From assembly GCA_041623475.1 (NCBI GenBank), contig JBFJWU010000198.1, positions 1-6,494 on the forward strand: a stretch of DNA of 6,494 nt, written 5' to 3'. Positions within the stretch are counted from its first letter, which is position 1, and each line of letters begins with the position of its first letter. Below, piece by piece: positions 1-6,494 of this stretch. A model generated the notes under the pieces. The model had not been told where the DNA came from. It made no database searches and saw only the letters and a list, made by a program, of their open reading frames with translations. The stretch comes from JBFJWU01 sp041623475 [NCBI: bacterium]. Lineage in GTDB: Bacteria; J088. The position numbers were made by a program, and so were the translations under genes.

Positions 1-2202
1 ATCGTCTGTATAGTCGCTGTAGAGGATGTGCAGATCGCCAACTGGATCCATGATGATCGACGGCCGCCAGCCCACATTACCAAACGTATCAACTTCTTCA
101 GTAACAAACACACCCGTCCGGTTGGTTGAATAAAGCAGGTCACGAACCGGAACCGTGTTGTACCACGCCAGGTGGATAAAGCCGTCGGCATCCAGGATAA
201 AACTGAAATCCTCGACCGTCTTCGATGAAACCTGCTGGCCAGACCAAGTGCCCCCCGCATTGGTCCAGTACCAGGGCGACCAACGGTTGGCAACAATGTG
301 TGGCTTGTGATTGGCATCAACTTCGATGTGGGTGTAGTAGTTGTACCCGCCGGTTGCGACGGTGACAGCTGTCCAGGCGCCGCTTTCATTTGTCGCATAT
401 CGCAGCTCGTTGGTGGCCTGGGCGATGTAACTGATGTGGATCTTGCCGCGCCGGTCGACAGCCAGTGACGACCCCGTGCCTGGCTGGTCATTCATATCGA
501 CCGTGGTCGAGACCCACGAACCGGACAGGTTGGTCACATATTCAAGGTGTTTCAAGGTCCAGTTTACGTGTGAAATATGGGAGTACCCCCCGGAATCCAG
601 CGCGAACGAGGCGGACAAACCGTCGTTATCAGGGGTGGGGATCGATTCAAATTGCCACTGACCTGTGGCATTGTTGCCATAAACCAGATCATCGGCGACC
701 AGGTCCGTATAGACCACATGAGCGTTGCCGTCGGCATCCAGCGCCGTAAAATTATAGGCCGCTGTCTTGCCGGTGGTCAGCGCTGTGGTCTTCCAGTCCT
801 TTTCTGCTGGCGGACGGTAGGTCACGTAAGCCAGTTCACCGGCGCTTTGGTCGTCATGCACAATGTGCACACGCCCGCGAGAATCAATGTCGATGGGATA
901 GGACAGCCCTCCGTCATCGCCGTTCGTGTCCAGCGGCGTCCGGACCCACGAGCCGCTTTTGTTGGTCAGGTAGATCAAATCGTCGGCGTCATTGTCGACA
1001 GTGGCAACGTGGGCCTTTCCGGAATCGTCCAGCACCAGGCTGGTAAACTGGCCTGACCCTCCGGGGGGATTGTCGATCGTTTCAATGGTCCAGGATCCGG
1101 TCGTCCCGGTCACGTATTTTGCGTCCGCCCACGTGCCATCGTAATACGCCATGTGCACAACGCCGTCTGAATCGATTTGCAGTGAAGGGTTATACCCGGT
1201 AATCCCCGCTGAATCGACCGTCTCGAATACCCACGCGCCGCTCTTGTTGGTCCCGTACCGAAGGTCGTTGACCAGATTCTGCCGGTACGCGATATGGGGC
1301 GTGTCCCAGCGATCGACGGCGATACTCGTTTCCAGCCCGACATCGCCGACCGTTTCCAGGGTGCGGGTGTTCCAGGTGCCGGTGGCATTTGTTGCGTATT
1401 TCAGATCCCAGTTTGTAAAGTCCAGGTAGCCAATGTGCGCTGCGCCGCTGCGGTCCAGCGCGATATCGTTGTAAATGCCGACATCGATGCCGGATGGACT
1501 GTCGATAATCTCGACCAGCCAGATGCCTGCCGGGGCCTTGAGGGCAAATGAATCGACAAAGTAGTCGTCACAGCAGGAAAGATCCCCGGTGTTCCTCAGG
1601 CGCAGTCGCTCTGCCGTCGCCGGCAGGGTCCCGGTTACAAGATCGAATGTCGTATCAGACCCGGCAGCTGCCGAGTGGCGTTCCAGCTCAATCCAGCCGG
1701 TGCCGGAATCATATTCCAGGACCAGGTCTTCGCCGGCTTCGGGGGCGTCACCGCCATTGTGTGCACCGCCCGGTTGCCAGTAGTACGCGTATTCCAGCGC
1801 GCCATAAGCCGCGGTGCTGATCGATGTCACCTGGCCGCCACCGTGCAATTGCAGGACGTACCTGCCGGATGGCTGGTTGATCGCCGCGGCAGAGGTCACA
1901 ACGTCCGCCCATGCGGACCAGTTGGCGGTGCTGATCGCGGTCCGGAATTCGTCGTAAATCAGGCTGGTGGTTGCATAACGCAGGTCGTCGCCGACACTGT
2001 CGTAATAACTGATGTGCGGATTGCCGCCCCCGTCGATCGCCAAATGTGGCTGCCCCAGGCCCCACGTGCTCGCGTCAACGGTCTGGAACGTCCACTGGCC
2101 GTCTTCCAGCAGCCCATAGGTAATCGGGTTGCCACTGGTATTCCGCTCGCCAACCACATGTACGCGGTCAAAGCGGTCGACCTTGATATCTCCGAAACCG
2201 GA
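1..2202 (-). repeat. At least thirteen beta-propeller-type blade repeats, last one cut by the window edge
   Basis: The repeated pattern is hydrophobic-x-hydrophobic-D-x-x-G-x-x-H-(I/V)-x-Y, about 12 residues of Asp/Asn-rich loop, L-x-Y-x-T-N, then S-G-x-W and a T-hydrophobic-D strand. The conserved His falls at residues 1299, 1347, 1540, 1587, 1634, 1682, 1730, 1779, 1826, 1873, 1919, 1961 and 2009. Steps are 42-49 residues apart from one of 193. Examples are LAIDGGGNPHISYYD, IAVDRWDTPHIAYRQ, LAVDRRGKIHISYI and ILDADGFIHLAWYN. Four-strand units of this length with a D-x-x-G turn are characteristic of beta-propellers (BNR/Asp-box-like or lectin-type). Thirteen or more units exceed a single common propeller, so two propellers or more is likely. 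The period and turn are clear; the fold and its ligand are inferred. Confidence 0.8.
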
Positions 2203-5200
2203 CGTCGAATCAATCTCAAAAAGGCCCTCACTGATGTTGTGGCGCAGCGGTATCAGGGCCTCGAACACGACCGAACTGTCCACATTGTTTGTACGGTGCT
2301 CCAGCGCCTCGTTAAAGATGTCTGAGCCGGGGACCGGTCGCAGCCAGCTGGTGTCGTTCTCGTGCAGGTCCTGGACAAACACGGCTTCGGTCGTGTTGTA
2401 GTACAGGTAGTCCGGGTTGAGATCCTGAGTCGCCGTATTGGGATTGAAGTAGTACCGATACTGATCCCGCGACGCGATCCAGTACATCCGGGTCAGTGGT
2501 TCGTACGGGAATGCGGCCACAACCAGCGACCATCCGGACTGGTTGTCCAGATCGTCCCGGGCCCGGATCCTGTACTGGTAGGTTGACCCCGGCCTGGTCA
2601 CGGTGTCGACATAGCTCAACTGACCAGCCGGCAGTCCCGGCTCGATGGTCCGGAAGTCGCTGTCCACGGCAACAATCAGGCGCTGCAGCTCGAATCGGTC
2701 GGTGCCACCAGGCGCGCTCCACTGCAGCTCGATTGATGTGTTCGATACGGCAAAGCTGTCACCGGTACTGTCCAGCAGCTGCAGGGCAGGCGGATCGGGT
2801 GCCGTCTGGTCCAGCTCGATAGTCTGCTGGCTGGAGGCGGTATTGCCAGCCCGGTCGCGCAGTTTTACATAGACCGTCTTGTTGCCATCGCCTGCCGGCA
2901 GGAACCACGGACTGGTGGCTGTATAAGGTATCCAGCTGGCATCACCGAAATTGCTCAGGTTGGACAGTTGCATCTCTTCCACGTCCGCGTCTGCACCCGC
3001 GACCGTGACCGTAATCCCCAGGTTGGCGGTTCGCACGGACCCGCCTTCCAGCGCCGTCAGGTTGACGGTCCAGCCCCCGCCGATGGTCGTGTCCAGCGTG
3101 ACAACGGTTGAATAGCAGGCAGACTCTGACCCAGCGAATGTCCGGAAACGAACGGCAACGCTTCGCGCCCCGCTGCCCCCCAGCGTAAACGCGGCGGCTG
3201 GTGCATAAGGCCCCCAGGCACCTCCACAGCCGCCACTGTCCTGGATTTGCATCTGGTCAGCACCTGCTGCGTCCAGCGATAACGTGATTGCGGGATCGTT
3301 GACATAGGCCCCCTGGTCAACAGTAAATCCGCCACCGGATTGAACCGGGACCGCAGTGTCCAGAATCAATGACTGACGACTTACCGGCCCGGAATTACCC
3401 AGCTGGTCGACAAAGCGCAGATACAGATCCTTGTTGCCATCGGACTGGTCCTGAAGTGTATACACAGACGGAAACGAGCCGCAGTCTGCCGTTGCCGTCA
3501 CCGGGTTGAGGAAAGCAAGGTCCTCTGCAAATTCGGCGTAACTGCAGCCAGCCGGATCGGGACCGGCATCCGCCTGGATGGTCAACCCGGGCTGGTTCGA
3601 GTATCCGGGTTGGGCAGAGGGATTGCCGACCACCGAAAAGGAAACCGGTACAGGCCCCTGCGTGTCCAGGGTAATCGAGGCCGCGGCCTGGCACGAGGAT
3701 TGATTGCCGGCATCGTCCTGGAACCGGACGCTGACAAATTGCTGGCCGTCCACAAGCGACAGGTTCCACAGCGTCGCCGTCGTCACCGCAATCCAGCTGC
3801 CCCCGGCACACGATGACCCGGGGCTGAGCCGCATCAGGACCACATCGTCGACATGACTGAGGTTCAGGCCGACCAGGGTATCGTTGGTTATCTGGTAATC
3901 AAACCAGAGCGCGCCGGTCGGGGCGGCACGATCGTAGCTGATCTGGGCGCTGACGGGCGCACCGGCATTATTGGCCGCATCCGAATAGATCGCGTAGACA
4001 ACTTTTACTTCGGCAACACCGTTGCCAAGCGGGTCCGCAAGAAAAAATGGCTTGGTCTGCTCGTAGAACTCCAGCGGTGCCGTCAACGCCGCCGCCATTG
4101 AGGTGCCCAGTTGGACGCCGGCGATTCCGCTGCCACCGGTCGTATCGGCAGCGAACAGGCTGAGGCTGACCGCACCGTTGATGTCCGCCGTCTTTGCCGC
4201 ACCGTTGTCGATCTGAAGACTTGCCAGGTGAGGCGGCGTCGTGTCCAGTTTGATCTCGTCTTCGACCAGCACGCTTTCGTTACCGGCGTCATCGAAAAAC
4301 CGGGCATAGACCCTGTGGGTACCATCCTGGGCCGGCAGGTCCAGCATCAGTGAGGCCGCCCCGCCGGAAATGGTGCCCGGGACACCGTTCAGCATCCCCG
4401 CCGAAGTGGACACAATATAGCTGTATGTTTCAACGGCATCCGCCGCCAGGTTGACGGTCACCGTCCGCGTGTTGACGATCGTACCGACGATGTCGACGCC
4501 GACACCGTCCGGTGCCTGTGTATCGACCGTGATCTGGTCGCTGCTGGCCGGGGTCACATTACCCGCCACATCGCGAAACCTTACAAAGACGTTTTTTAGC
4601 CCGTCGCCGGCGGACAGGTTCCAGATTGTGCTGGTTGTGACCGGTTCCCAGGTTGCGCCAGCGAAACCGCCGTTGTTGCTCAACTGCATCTGGGCGGCAT
4701 CCCCATAATCGATCGAAAGGGCAACAGCCTGGGTCCGCGTAAAATCAGCGCCGGAAGCGATTGTCAATGGTATCGCCGGCAGGCCGGGCGGGGTCGTATC
4801 AACGGTGATCGAAACGGCCGCAGGCAGACTGAGATTCCCGGCCCGGTCTTCCACCTGGGCCATTACGGTATATGTGCCTTCTGCAAAGAAATCATAGGCC
4901 AGCACCGTGGCGTAGAAGTGGGTCTGGACATCATCGGGATCCGCAGCATCCCAGAAGTGGATCAGCGAGGTGCCGCTGCCCGATTCCTGGACCGAAGTCT
5001 CTGCAACAACCGATCCGCCTGCGATTACTTCGGCGCCACCGGCCAGTTCAAAGGAAACAATTTTCGGCGGCGTGGTATCGATCTGGACCTCGGTGGAAAA
5101 CTCAACCTGATCGCCGGCGGCGTTTCGCGCTGTGACGCAGATTGTGTAATTACCGTCGCCACCCTGAACCGTGTGGCCCAGTTCGGCTTCGAAGCTCTGG

Positions 5201-6054
5201 AAATCGCCGTAACCGCCGCAGCGGCTACCGGACTCAACGTCGGTTACGGCAATCTGACCGGCATTGAATGCCGAGACCTGCAGGTTGATGGAGGCACTTT
5301 TCTGTATACTTCCCCCGACAATATTGACAAAACCTGTCAGCGGATAGAGCGTTACTTCGCCCAGGTCAACTGGCTCATCTTCTGTCGCATCAGAAACAGC
5401 CCGGGGATCGATTTCGATCCGCTCCCGTGTATAGTTCCCCCGCTGGACGGTTGCGCTGGGCCGGCGCGATCGCCTGGGTACGGTGGCCCGGTACTCGCCG
5501 CGCGAATCCGCCAGCAGCGTCGAACTGAAAACATTCGCCGGTATGTCCTGGGTGTTGCAGGAAAGGCCCGCTGGAATGTCGGCATCGGTTTCGCCCGTGA
5601 CAGAGACAATCGTTCCCGCAGGATCCGCGCCGTCCGAGAGGCTGACCTTGCCGGTGACGGCAACCCTGTCGAGTGCCAGCAGGATAGTTCCGATATCGAA
5701 AACATCATCGCCGGAATGGACAAATTCAACCGTTTCAACGGCAAACCCGGAAACGTCTGCCGACACGCTGTAGGCACCATTGCCCAGTCCGGCAACCAGA
5801 AACTCGCCCTCGACGGTCGACACAACCGTTGTCACGCCGTGGGGACCCGCGACAGCAACGACGACGCCTTCGCAGGCTCCGATCGCCTCCAGTTCGATGG
5901 TACCCGCCAGCGAACCGGCGCCCATCCAGGCACCAGGTGCGCTGCTATCCGACTCGACAAGCGGGGATTGAACTTTGCCGCATCCAGAGATCGCAATTGC
6001 GGTCGCGACGACAATCGCGATCGGGGGGCTCTTCGTCGCAGGAAAAAACTTCAT
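1..6054 (-). CDS. Giant multidomain surface lipoprotein with Ig-like stalk and beta-propeller repeats (3' end outside window)
   Basis: The frame runs from ATG 6054 to base 1 with no stop: 2,018 codons, C-terminus missing. The start is well fixed. The in-frame codons upstream are CCG, ATC, GGA and then a TGA stop at 6064-6066, so no earlier start exists, and a GAGGA ribosome binding site lies 6 nt before the ATG. Domains in order (residues): lipoprotein signal 1-24 with lipobox ISGC and Cys25; two carboxypeptidase-regulatory-like beta domains about 47-127 and 132-237; nine Ig-like units 238-1081; FnIII-like 1082-1186; linker to about 1284; at least thirteen propeller-type units from about 1285, interrupted by a jelly-roll-like domain at about 1365-1509. 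No enzyme motif, sortase signal or internal membrane segment is seen. Inferred location is the outer membrane or cell surface (Gly26 after Cys25 is compatible with Lol export), with a role in binding or adhesion. The function is not established by the sequence. It has no visible operon partner. Confidence 0.93.
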   Translation of the reverse strand, partial: MKFFPATKSPPIAIVVATAIAISGCGKVQSPLVESDSSAPGAWMGAGSLAGTIELEAIGACEGVVVAVAGPHGVTTVVSTVEGEFLVAGLGNGAYSVSADVSGFAVETVEFVHSGDDVFDIGTILLALDRVAVTGKVSLSDGADPAGTIVSVTGETDADIPAGLSCNTQDIPANVFSSTLLADSRGEYRATVPRRSRRPSATVQRGNYTRERIEIDPRAVSDATEDEPVDLGEVTLYPLTGFVNIVGGSIQKSASINLQVSAFNAGQIAVTDVESGSRCGGYGDFQSFEAELGHTVQGGDGNYTICVTARNAAGDQVEFSTEVQIDTTPPKIVSFELAGGAEVIAGGSVVAETSVQESGSGTSLIHFWDAADPDDVQTHFYATVLAYDFFAEGTYTVMAQVEDRAGNLSLPAAVSITVDTTPPGLPAIPLTIASGADFTRTQAVALSIDYGDAAQMQLSNNGGFAGATWEPVTTSTIWNLSAGDGLKNVFVRFRDVAGNVTPASSDQITVDTQAPDGVGVDIVGTIVNTRTVTVNLAADAVETYSYIVSTSAGMLNGVPGTISGGAASLMLDLPAQDGTHRVYARFFDDAGNESVLVEDEIKLDTTPPHLASLQIDNGAAKTADINGAVSLSLFAADTTGGSGIAGVQLGTSMAAALTAPLEFYEQTKPFFLADPLGNGVAEVKVVYAIYSDAANNAGAPVSAQISYDRAAPTGALWFDYQITNDTLVGLNLSHVDDVVLMRLSPGSSCAGGSWIAVTTATLWNLSLVDGQQFVSVRFQDDAGNQSSCQAAASITLDTQGPVPVSFSVVGNPSAQPGYSNQPGLTIQADAGPDPAGCSYAEFAEDLAFLNPVTATADCGSFPSVYTLQDQSDGNKDLYLRFVDQLGNSGPVSRQSLILDTAVPVQSGGGFTVDQGAYVNDPAITLSLDAAGADQMQIQDSGGCGGAWGPYAPAAAFTLGGSGARSVAVRFRTFAGSESACYSTVVTLDTTIGGGWTVNLTALEGGSVRTANLGITVTVAGADADVEEMQLSNLSNFGDASWIPYTATSPWFLPAGDGNKTVYVKLRDRAGNTASSQQTIELDQTAPDPPALQLLDSTGDSFAVSNTSIELQWSAPGGTDRFELQRLIVAVDSDFRTIEPGLPAGQLSYVDTVTRPGSTYQYRIRARDDLDNQSGWSLVVAAFPYEPLTRMYWIASRDQYRYYFNPNTATQDLNPDYLYYNTTEAVFVQDLHENDTSWLRPVPGSDIFNEALEHRTNNVDSSVVFEALIPLRHNISEGLFEIDSTSGFGDIKVDRFDRVHVVGERNTSGNPITYGLLEDGQWTFQTVDASTWGLGQPHLAIDGGGNPHISYYDSVGDDLRYATTSLIYDEFRTAISTANWSAWADVVTSAAAINQPSGRYVLQLHGGGQVTSISTAAYGALEYAYYWQPGGAHNGGDAPEAGEDLVLEYDSGTGWIELERHSAAAGSDTTFDLVTGTLPATAERLRLRNTGDLSCCDDYFVDSFALKAPAGIWLVEIIDSPSGIDVGIYNDIALDRSGAAHIGYLDFTNWDLKYATNATGTWNTRTLETVGDVGLETSIAVDRWDTPHIAYRQNLVNDLRYGTNKSGAWVFETVDSAGITGYNPSLQIDSDGVVHMAYYDGTWADAKYVTGTTGSWTIETIDNPPGGSGQFTSLVLDDSGKAHVATVDNDADDLIYLTNKSGSWVRTPLDTNGDDGGLSYPIDIDSRGRVHIVHDDQSAGELAYVTYRPPAEKDWKTTALTTGKTAAYNFTALDADGNAHVVYTDLVADDLVYGNNATGQWQFESIPTPDNDGLSASFALDSGGYSHISHVNWTLKHLEYVTNLSGSWVSTTVDMNDQPGTGSSLAVDRRGKIHISYIAQATNELRYATNESGAWTAVTVATGGYNYYTHIEVDANHKPHIVANRWSPWYWTNAGGTWSGQQVSSKTVEDFSFILDADGFIHLAWYNTVPVRDLLYSTNRTGVFVTEEVDTFGNVGWRPSIIMDPVGDLHILYSDYTDD
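1528..1962 (-). other. Jelly-roll-like (MAM/Reelin-repeat-like) domain inserted in a propeller blade
   Basis: Residues about 1365-1509 break the blade repeat between the LRYAT strand of the unit with His1347 and the GIWLVEIID strand that would normally follow directly. The segment starts with YDEFRTAISTANWS and has an aromatic strand LEYAYYWQPGG. It continues with EDLVLEYDSGTGWIELERH and ends with RLRLRNTG, a vicinal Cys1494-Cys1495 pair and DDYFVDSFAL. The order 'D.lv.eys...gW.el', 'lp....rlRf.ntg...D.wfvDd' is what I know from carbohydrate-binding-type jelly rolls such as MAM and Reelin subrepeats. The insertion adds 145 residues to the usual 48-residue step. Domain assignment is by eye; the insertion itself is certain from the repeat spacing. 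Confidence 0.65.
2497..2811 (-). other. Fibronectin type III-like domain
   Basis: Residues 1082-1186 follow the last DQTAP linker. They contain the Trp-bearing strand SIELQWSAPGGTDRFELQR and later YQYRIRARDDLDNQSGWS, matching the FnIII pattern of an early 'l.W..p.....y.v.r' strand and a late 'Y.YrirA.d..gn.S.wS' strand. The domain joins the Ig-like stalk to the distal propeller region through a linker of about 100 residues (about 1187-1284) that is rich in Tyr, Asn and Asp and has no motif I recognise. FnIII domains are structural or ligand-binding modules. Confidence 0.7.
2812..5343 (-). repeat. Nine tandem Ig-like units with DT-x-x-P linkers (protein-level repeat)
   Basis: Units begin near residues 238, 326, 419, 511, 604, 708, 797, 899 and 988, and the array ends at 1081, so the period is 88-104 residues. 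Junctions are DTTPP (326, 419, 604), DTQAP (511), DRAAP (708), DTQGP (797), DTAVP (899), DTTIG (988) and DQTAP (1082). Inside many units the order is an A-x-x-M-Q-(L/I) strand, a Trp about 14 residues on, W-(N/F)-L, then GDG.K.V.V.FRD.AGN, for example GDGLKNVFVRFRDVAGN and GDGNKTVYVKLRDRAGN. This arrangement is typical of bacterial Ig-like beta-sandwich arrays in surface proteins, where they act as a stiff stalk. Repeats are well diverged in DNA, so they do not look recently amplified. The exact Pfam family is not claimed. Confidence 0.85.
5344..5916 (-). other. Two carboxypeptidase-regulatory-like (Cna-B type) beta domains
   Basis: Residues 47-127 begin with a G-S-L-A-G-T-I strand and contain EGEFLVAGLGNGAYSVSAD followed by a DIGTILL strand. 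This is the usual order of the small beta-sandwich found in carboxypeptidase regulatory-like domains (glycine-rich turn, 'G.Y.v.a...G' strand, final hydrophobic strand). Residues 132-237 repeat the pattern more loosely, with AVTGKVSL at the start, GEYRATVP in the middle and DLGEVTLYPL at the end, plus a longer basic loop around residues 193-205. Such domains are structural and common at the base of surface proteins. Cys61 and Cys165 lie one in each module. The family match is by eye only; the first module is clearer than the second. Confidence 0.6.
5980..6054 (-). other. Lipoprotein signal peptide and lipidation cysteine
   Basis: Residues 1-25 show a short basic N-region (Lys2, Lys8), a hydrophobic stretch rich in Ile, Val and Ala (about 12-22), and the lipobox I-S-G-C ending at Cys25. 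This is the class of signal processed by signal peptidase II after lipid attachment to the cysteine. The following residue is Gly26, not Asp, so in a Gram-negative host the protein would be expected to move on to the outer membrane. Residues 26-46 are a polar, Ser- and Gly-containing tether before the first domain. Confidence 0.88.
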
Positions 6055-6060
6055 CGGGAT

Positions 6061-6066
6061 TCCTCA
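6061..6066 (-). promoter_or_regulatory. Ribosome binding site of the large lipoprotein gene
   Basis: Read on the minus strand this is TGAGGA. Its GAGGA core ends 6 nt before ATG 6054, a good Shine-Dalgarno match at normal spacing. The first three bases are also an in-frame TGA stop, so the same six bases both position the ribosome and rule out any longer N-terminus. Confidence 0.75.
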
Positions 6067-6251
6067 GCTGGGGCAAAACGATTTCAAGGCGGACATACAG
6101 AATCCAGGGTCGGGCGTTTCGAAAATGACCCGTCCCCCGCTGCTGTTGTTTGGGTCTTAATTTAGTCGAAATTCAATGGTTGGACCAGAACTATTTCGTA
6201 ATACCAACCTGCCGGGACTTGTTGGTCGCTGCTGCACGGTAAAATCGTCAA

Positions 6252-6494
6252 ATGGAGCCACTTGGGGACAGTCGTGGCATGTGGTATTTCCATAATTCGC
6301 CAAACCGGAGAATAGTTCGCGTATTCGGTCCTTTGGAGCGCCAGCCAGGTGGCGAATCTGGTTGTACGCAGTTATCCGAAATACTGCGTACAACCATGAA
6401 AGACATCCCCAAAACAAAGCAAAGTTCTCGTGCAAGATATCCTGACGGACCTATTATTCATTCCCCTACCCGGAGCCTGTTGAGTTTTGACAAG
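6252..6494 (+). CDS. Possible partial hypothetical ORF, open at right edge (weak)
   Basis: An ATG at 6252, with further in-frame ATGs at 6279 and 6396, opens a frame that has no stop before the window ends (81 codons). If real, it would be divergent from the lipoprotein gene. The peptide is hydrophilic and basic, with LSEILRTTMKDIPKTKQSS near the middle, and shows no motif I recognise. None of the three starts has a convincing ribosome binding site. The right arm of the inverted repeat ends on the A of ATG 6396. Codon use does not resemble the large gene. It may be chance open frame; it is kept only because it runs off the window. Confidence 0.15.
   Translation, partial: MEPLGDSRGMWYFHNSPNRRIVRVFGPLERQPGGESGCTQLSEILRTTMKDIPKTKQSSRARYPDGPIIHSPTRSLLSFDK
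6359..6396. repeat. Perfect 14-bp inverted repeat with 10-nt spacer
   Basis: The left arm TGGTTGTACGCAGT (6359-6372) is the exact reverse complement of the right arm ACTGCGTACAACCA (6383-6396); the spacer is 6373-6382. The flanking bases (6358 and 6397) do not pair, so the arms are sharply bounded. There is no T-run on either side, which argues against an intrinsic terminator. It lies about 305 bp upstream of the lipoprotein start. Possible roles are an operator for a dimeric regulator, a recombination or transposon-related palindrome, or an extragenic repeat. No second copy is present in the window. Confidence 0.85.

Larger units (their letters stand above)
6055..6494. other. Upstream intergenic region without a confident gene
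   Basis: This stretch is visibly less GC-rich than the large gene and holds its 5' leader. It contains the ribosome binding site, the inverted repeat at 6359-6396, a second weak inverted repeat (GGTTGG 6178-6183 with CCAACC 6204-6209), and three short GGGTC/GACCC segments at 6107, 6127 and 6152. The best minus-strand promoter guess is TAAATT (6159-6164) with TGGTCC (6182-6187), 17 bp apart, but both elements match sigma-70 consensus poorly. A minus-strand frame from TTG 6435 to TAA 6157 (92 codons) and a plus-strand frame open to the right edge overlap one another, and neither resembles a protein I recognise. Confidence 0.5.

Noticed and set aside
577-2325. Plus-strand open frames at 577-1056, 1294-1551 and 1675-2325
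   Set aside because: These are in the same codon-aligned antisense frame and are explained by the same codon bias; the minus strand carries regular blade repeats over the same bases.
5352-5825. A 157-codon minus-strand frame overlapping the large gene
   Set aside because: It is in a different frame from the continuous 2,018-codon gene, rich in Arg, Pro and Ser, with no recognisable pattern. The gene's domain sequence runs unbroken through it.
6107-6156. GGGTC / GACCC / GGGTC segments that could form alternative leader hairpins
   Set aside because: Each stem is only 5 bp with loops of 15-20 nt and does not extend; it is too weak to call a riboswitch or attenuator.
4918-6165. A 415-codon plus-strand open frame
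   Set aside because: Within 1-6054 it lies in the frame whose codons are exact reverse complements of the lipoprotein codons. Stops there can arise only opposite TTA, CTA and TCA, which the large gene rarely uses. The peptide is rich in Arg, Asp and Gly, has no domain pattern, and the minus-strand frame shows clear domains throughout.
6159-6187. Sigma-70-like promoter TGGTCC, 17 bp, TAAATT on the minus strand
   Set aside because: Only 3 of 6 and 4 of 6 bases match consensus; such matches are expected by chance in AT-richer DNA.
6372-6380. TTATCCGAA in the palindrome spacer as a DnaA box
   Set aside because: It matches TTATCCACA at only 7 of 9 positions, is a single copy, and has no origin features nearby.
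6359-6396. The palindrome as an integron attC site or LexA box
   Set aside because: The arms run GTT...AAC outward, opposite to the AAC...GTT ends of attC. There is no CTG-N10-CAG spacing of a LexA box.

Overview
The window is almost entirely one very large gene on the minus strand. An uninterrupted reading frame starts at ATG 6054 and is still open at base 1, giving 2,018 codons with no stop, so the C-terminus lies outside the window. The product is a predicted surface lipoprotein. It has a lipoprotein signal peptide with Cys25 as the lipidation site, and Gly26 after it rather than the Asp typical of inner-membrane retention. Two carboxypeptidase-regulatory-like beta domains follow, then a tandem array of nine Ig-like units joined by Asp-Thr-x-x-Pro type linkers. 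After these come a fibronectin type III-like domain, a linker, and at least thirteen repeats of about 47 residues that look like beta-propeller blades. A jelly-roll-like domain of about 145 residues sits inside the second blade. No catalytic motif is visible. The simplest reading is a long stalk carrying a binding head outside the cell, for example an adhesin or ligand-binding protein; that role is inferred from domain content only.

Layout from right to left, in the direction of transcription: 6055-6494 is a less GC-rich upstream region with no confident gene. It holds a perfect 14-bp inverted repeat (6359-6396), two weak overlapping reading frames, and the ribosome binding site at 6061-6066. 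Signal peptide and regulatory-like domains occupy 5344-6054, the Ig-like array 2812-5343, the FnIII-like domain 2497-2811, a linker about 2203-2496, and the propeller repeats 1-2202, with the inserted domain at about 1528-1962.

The lipobox, the codon use (fairly GC-rich, avoiding TTA, CTA and TCA) and the multidomain architecture suggest a Gram-negative bacterium, perhaps a proteobacterium. No marker gene is present, so the organism cannot be placed further. There are no RNA genes, CRISPR arrays or recognisable mobile elements. Many open frames on the plus strand across 1-6054 are antisense shadows of the large gene.
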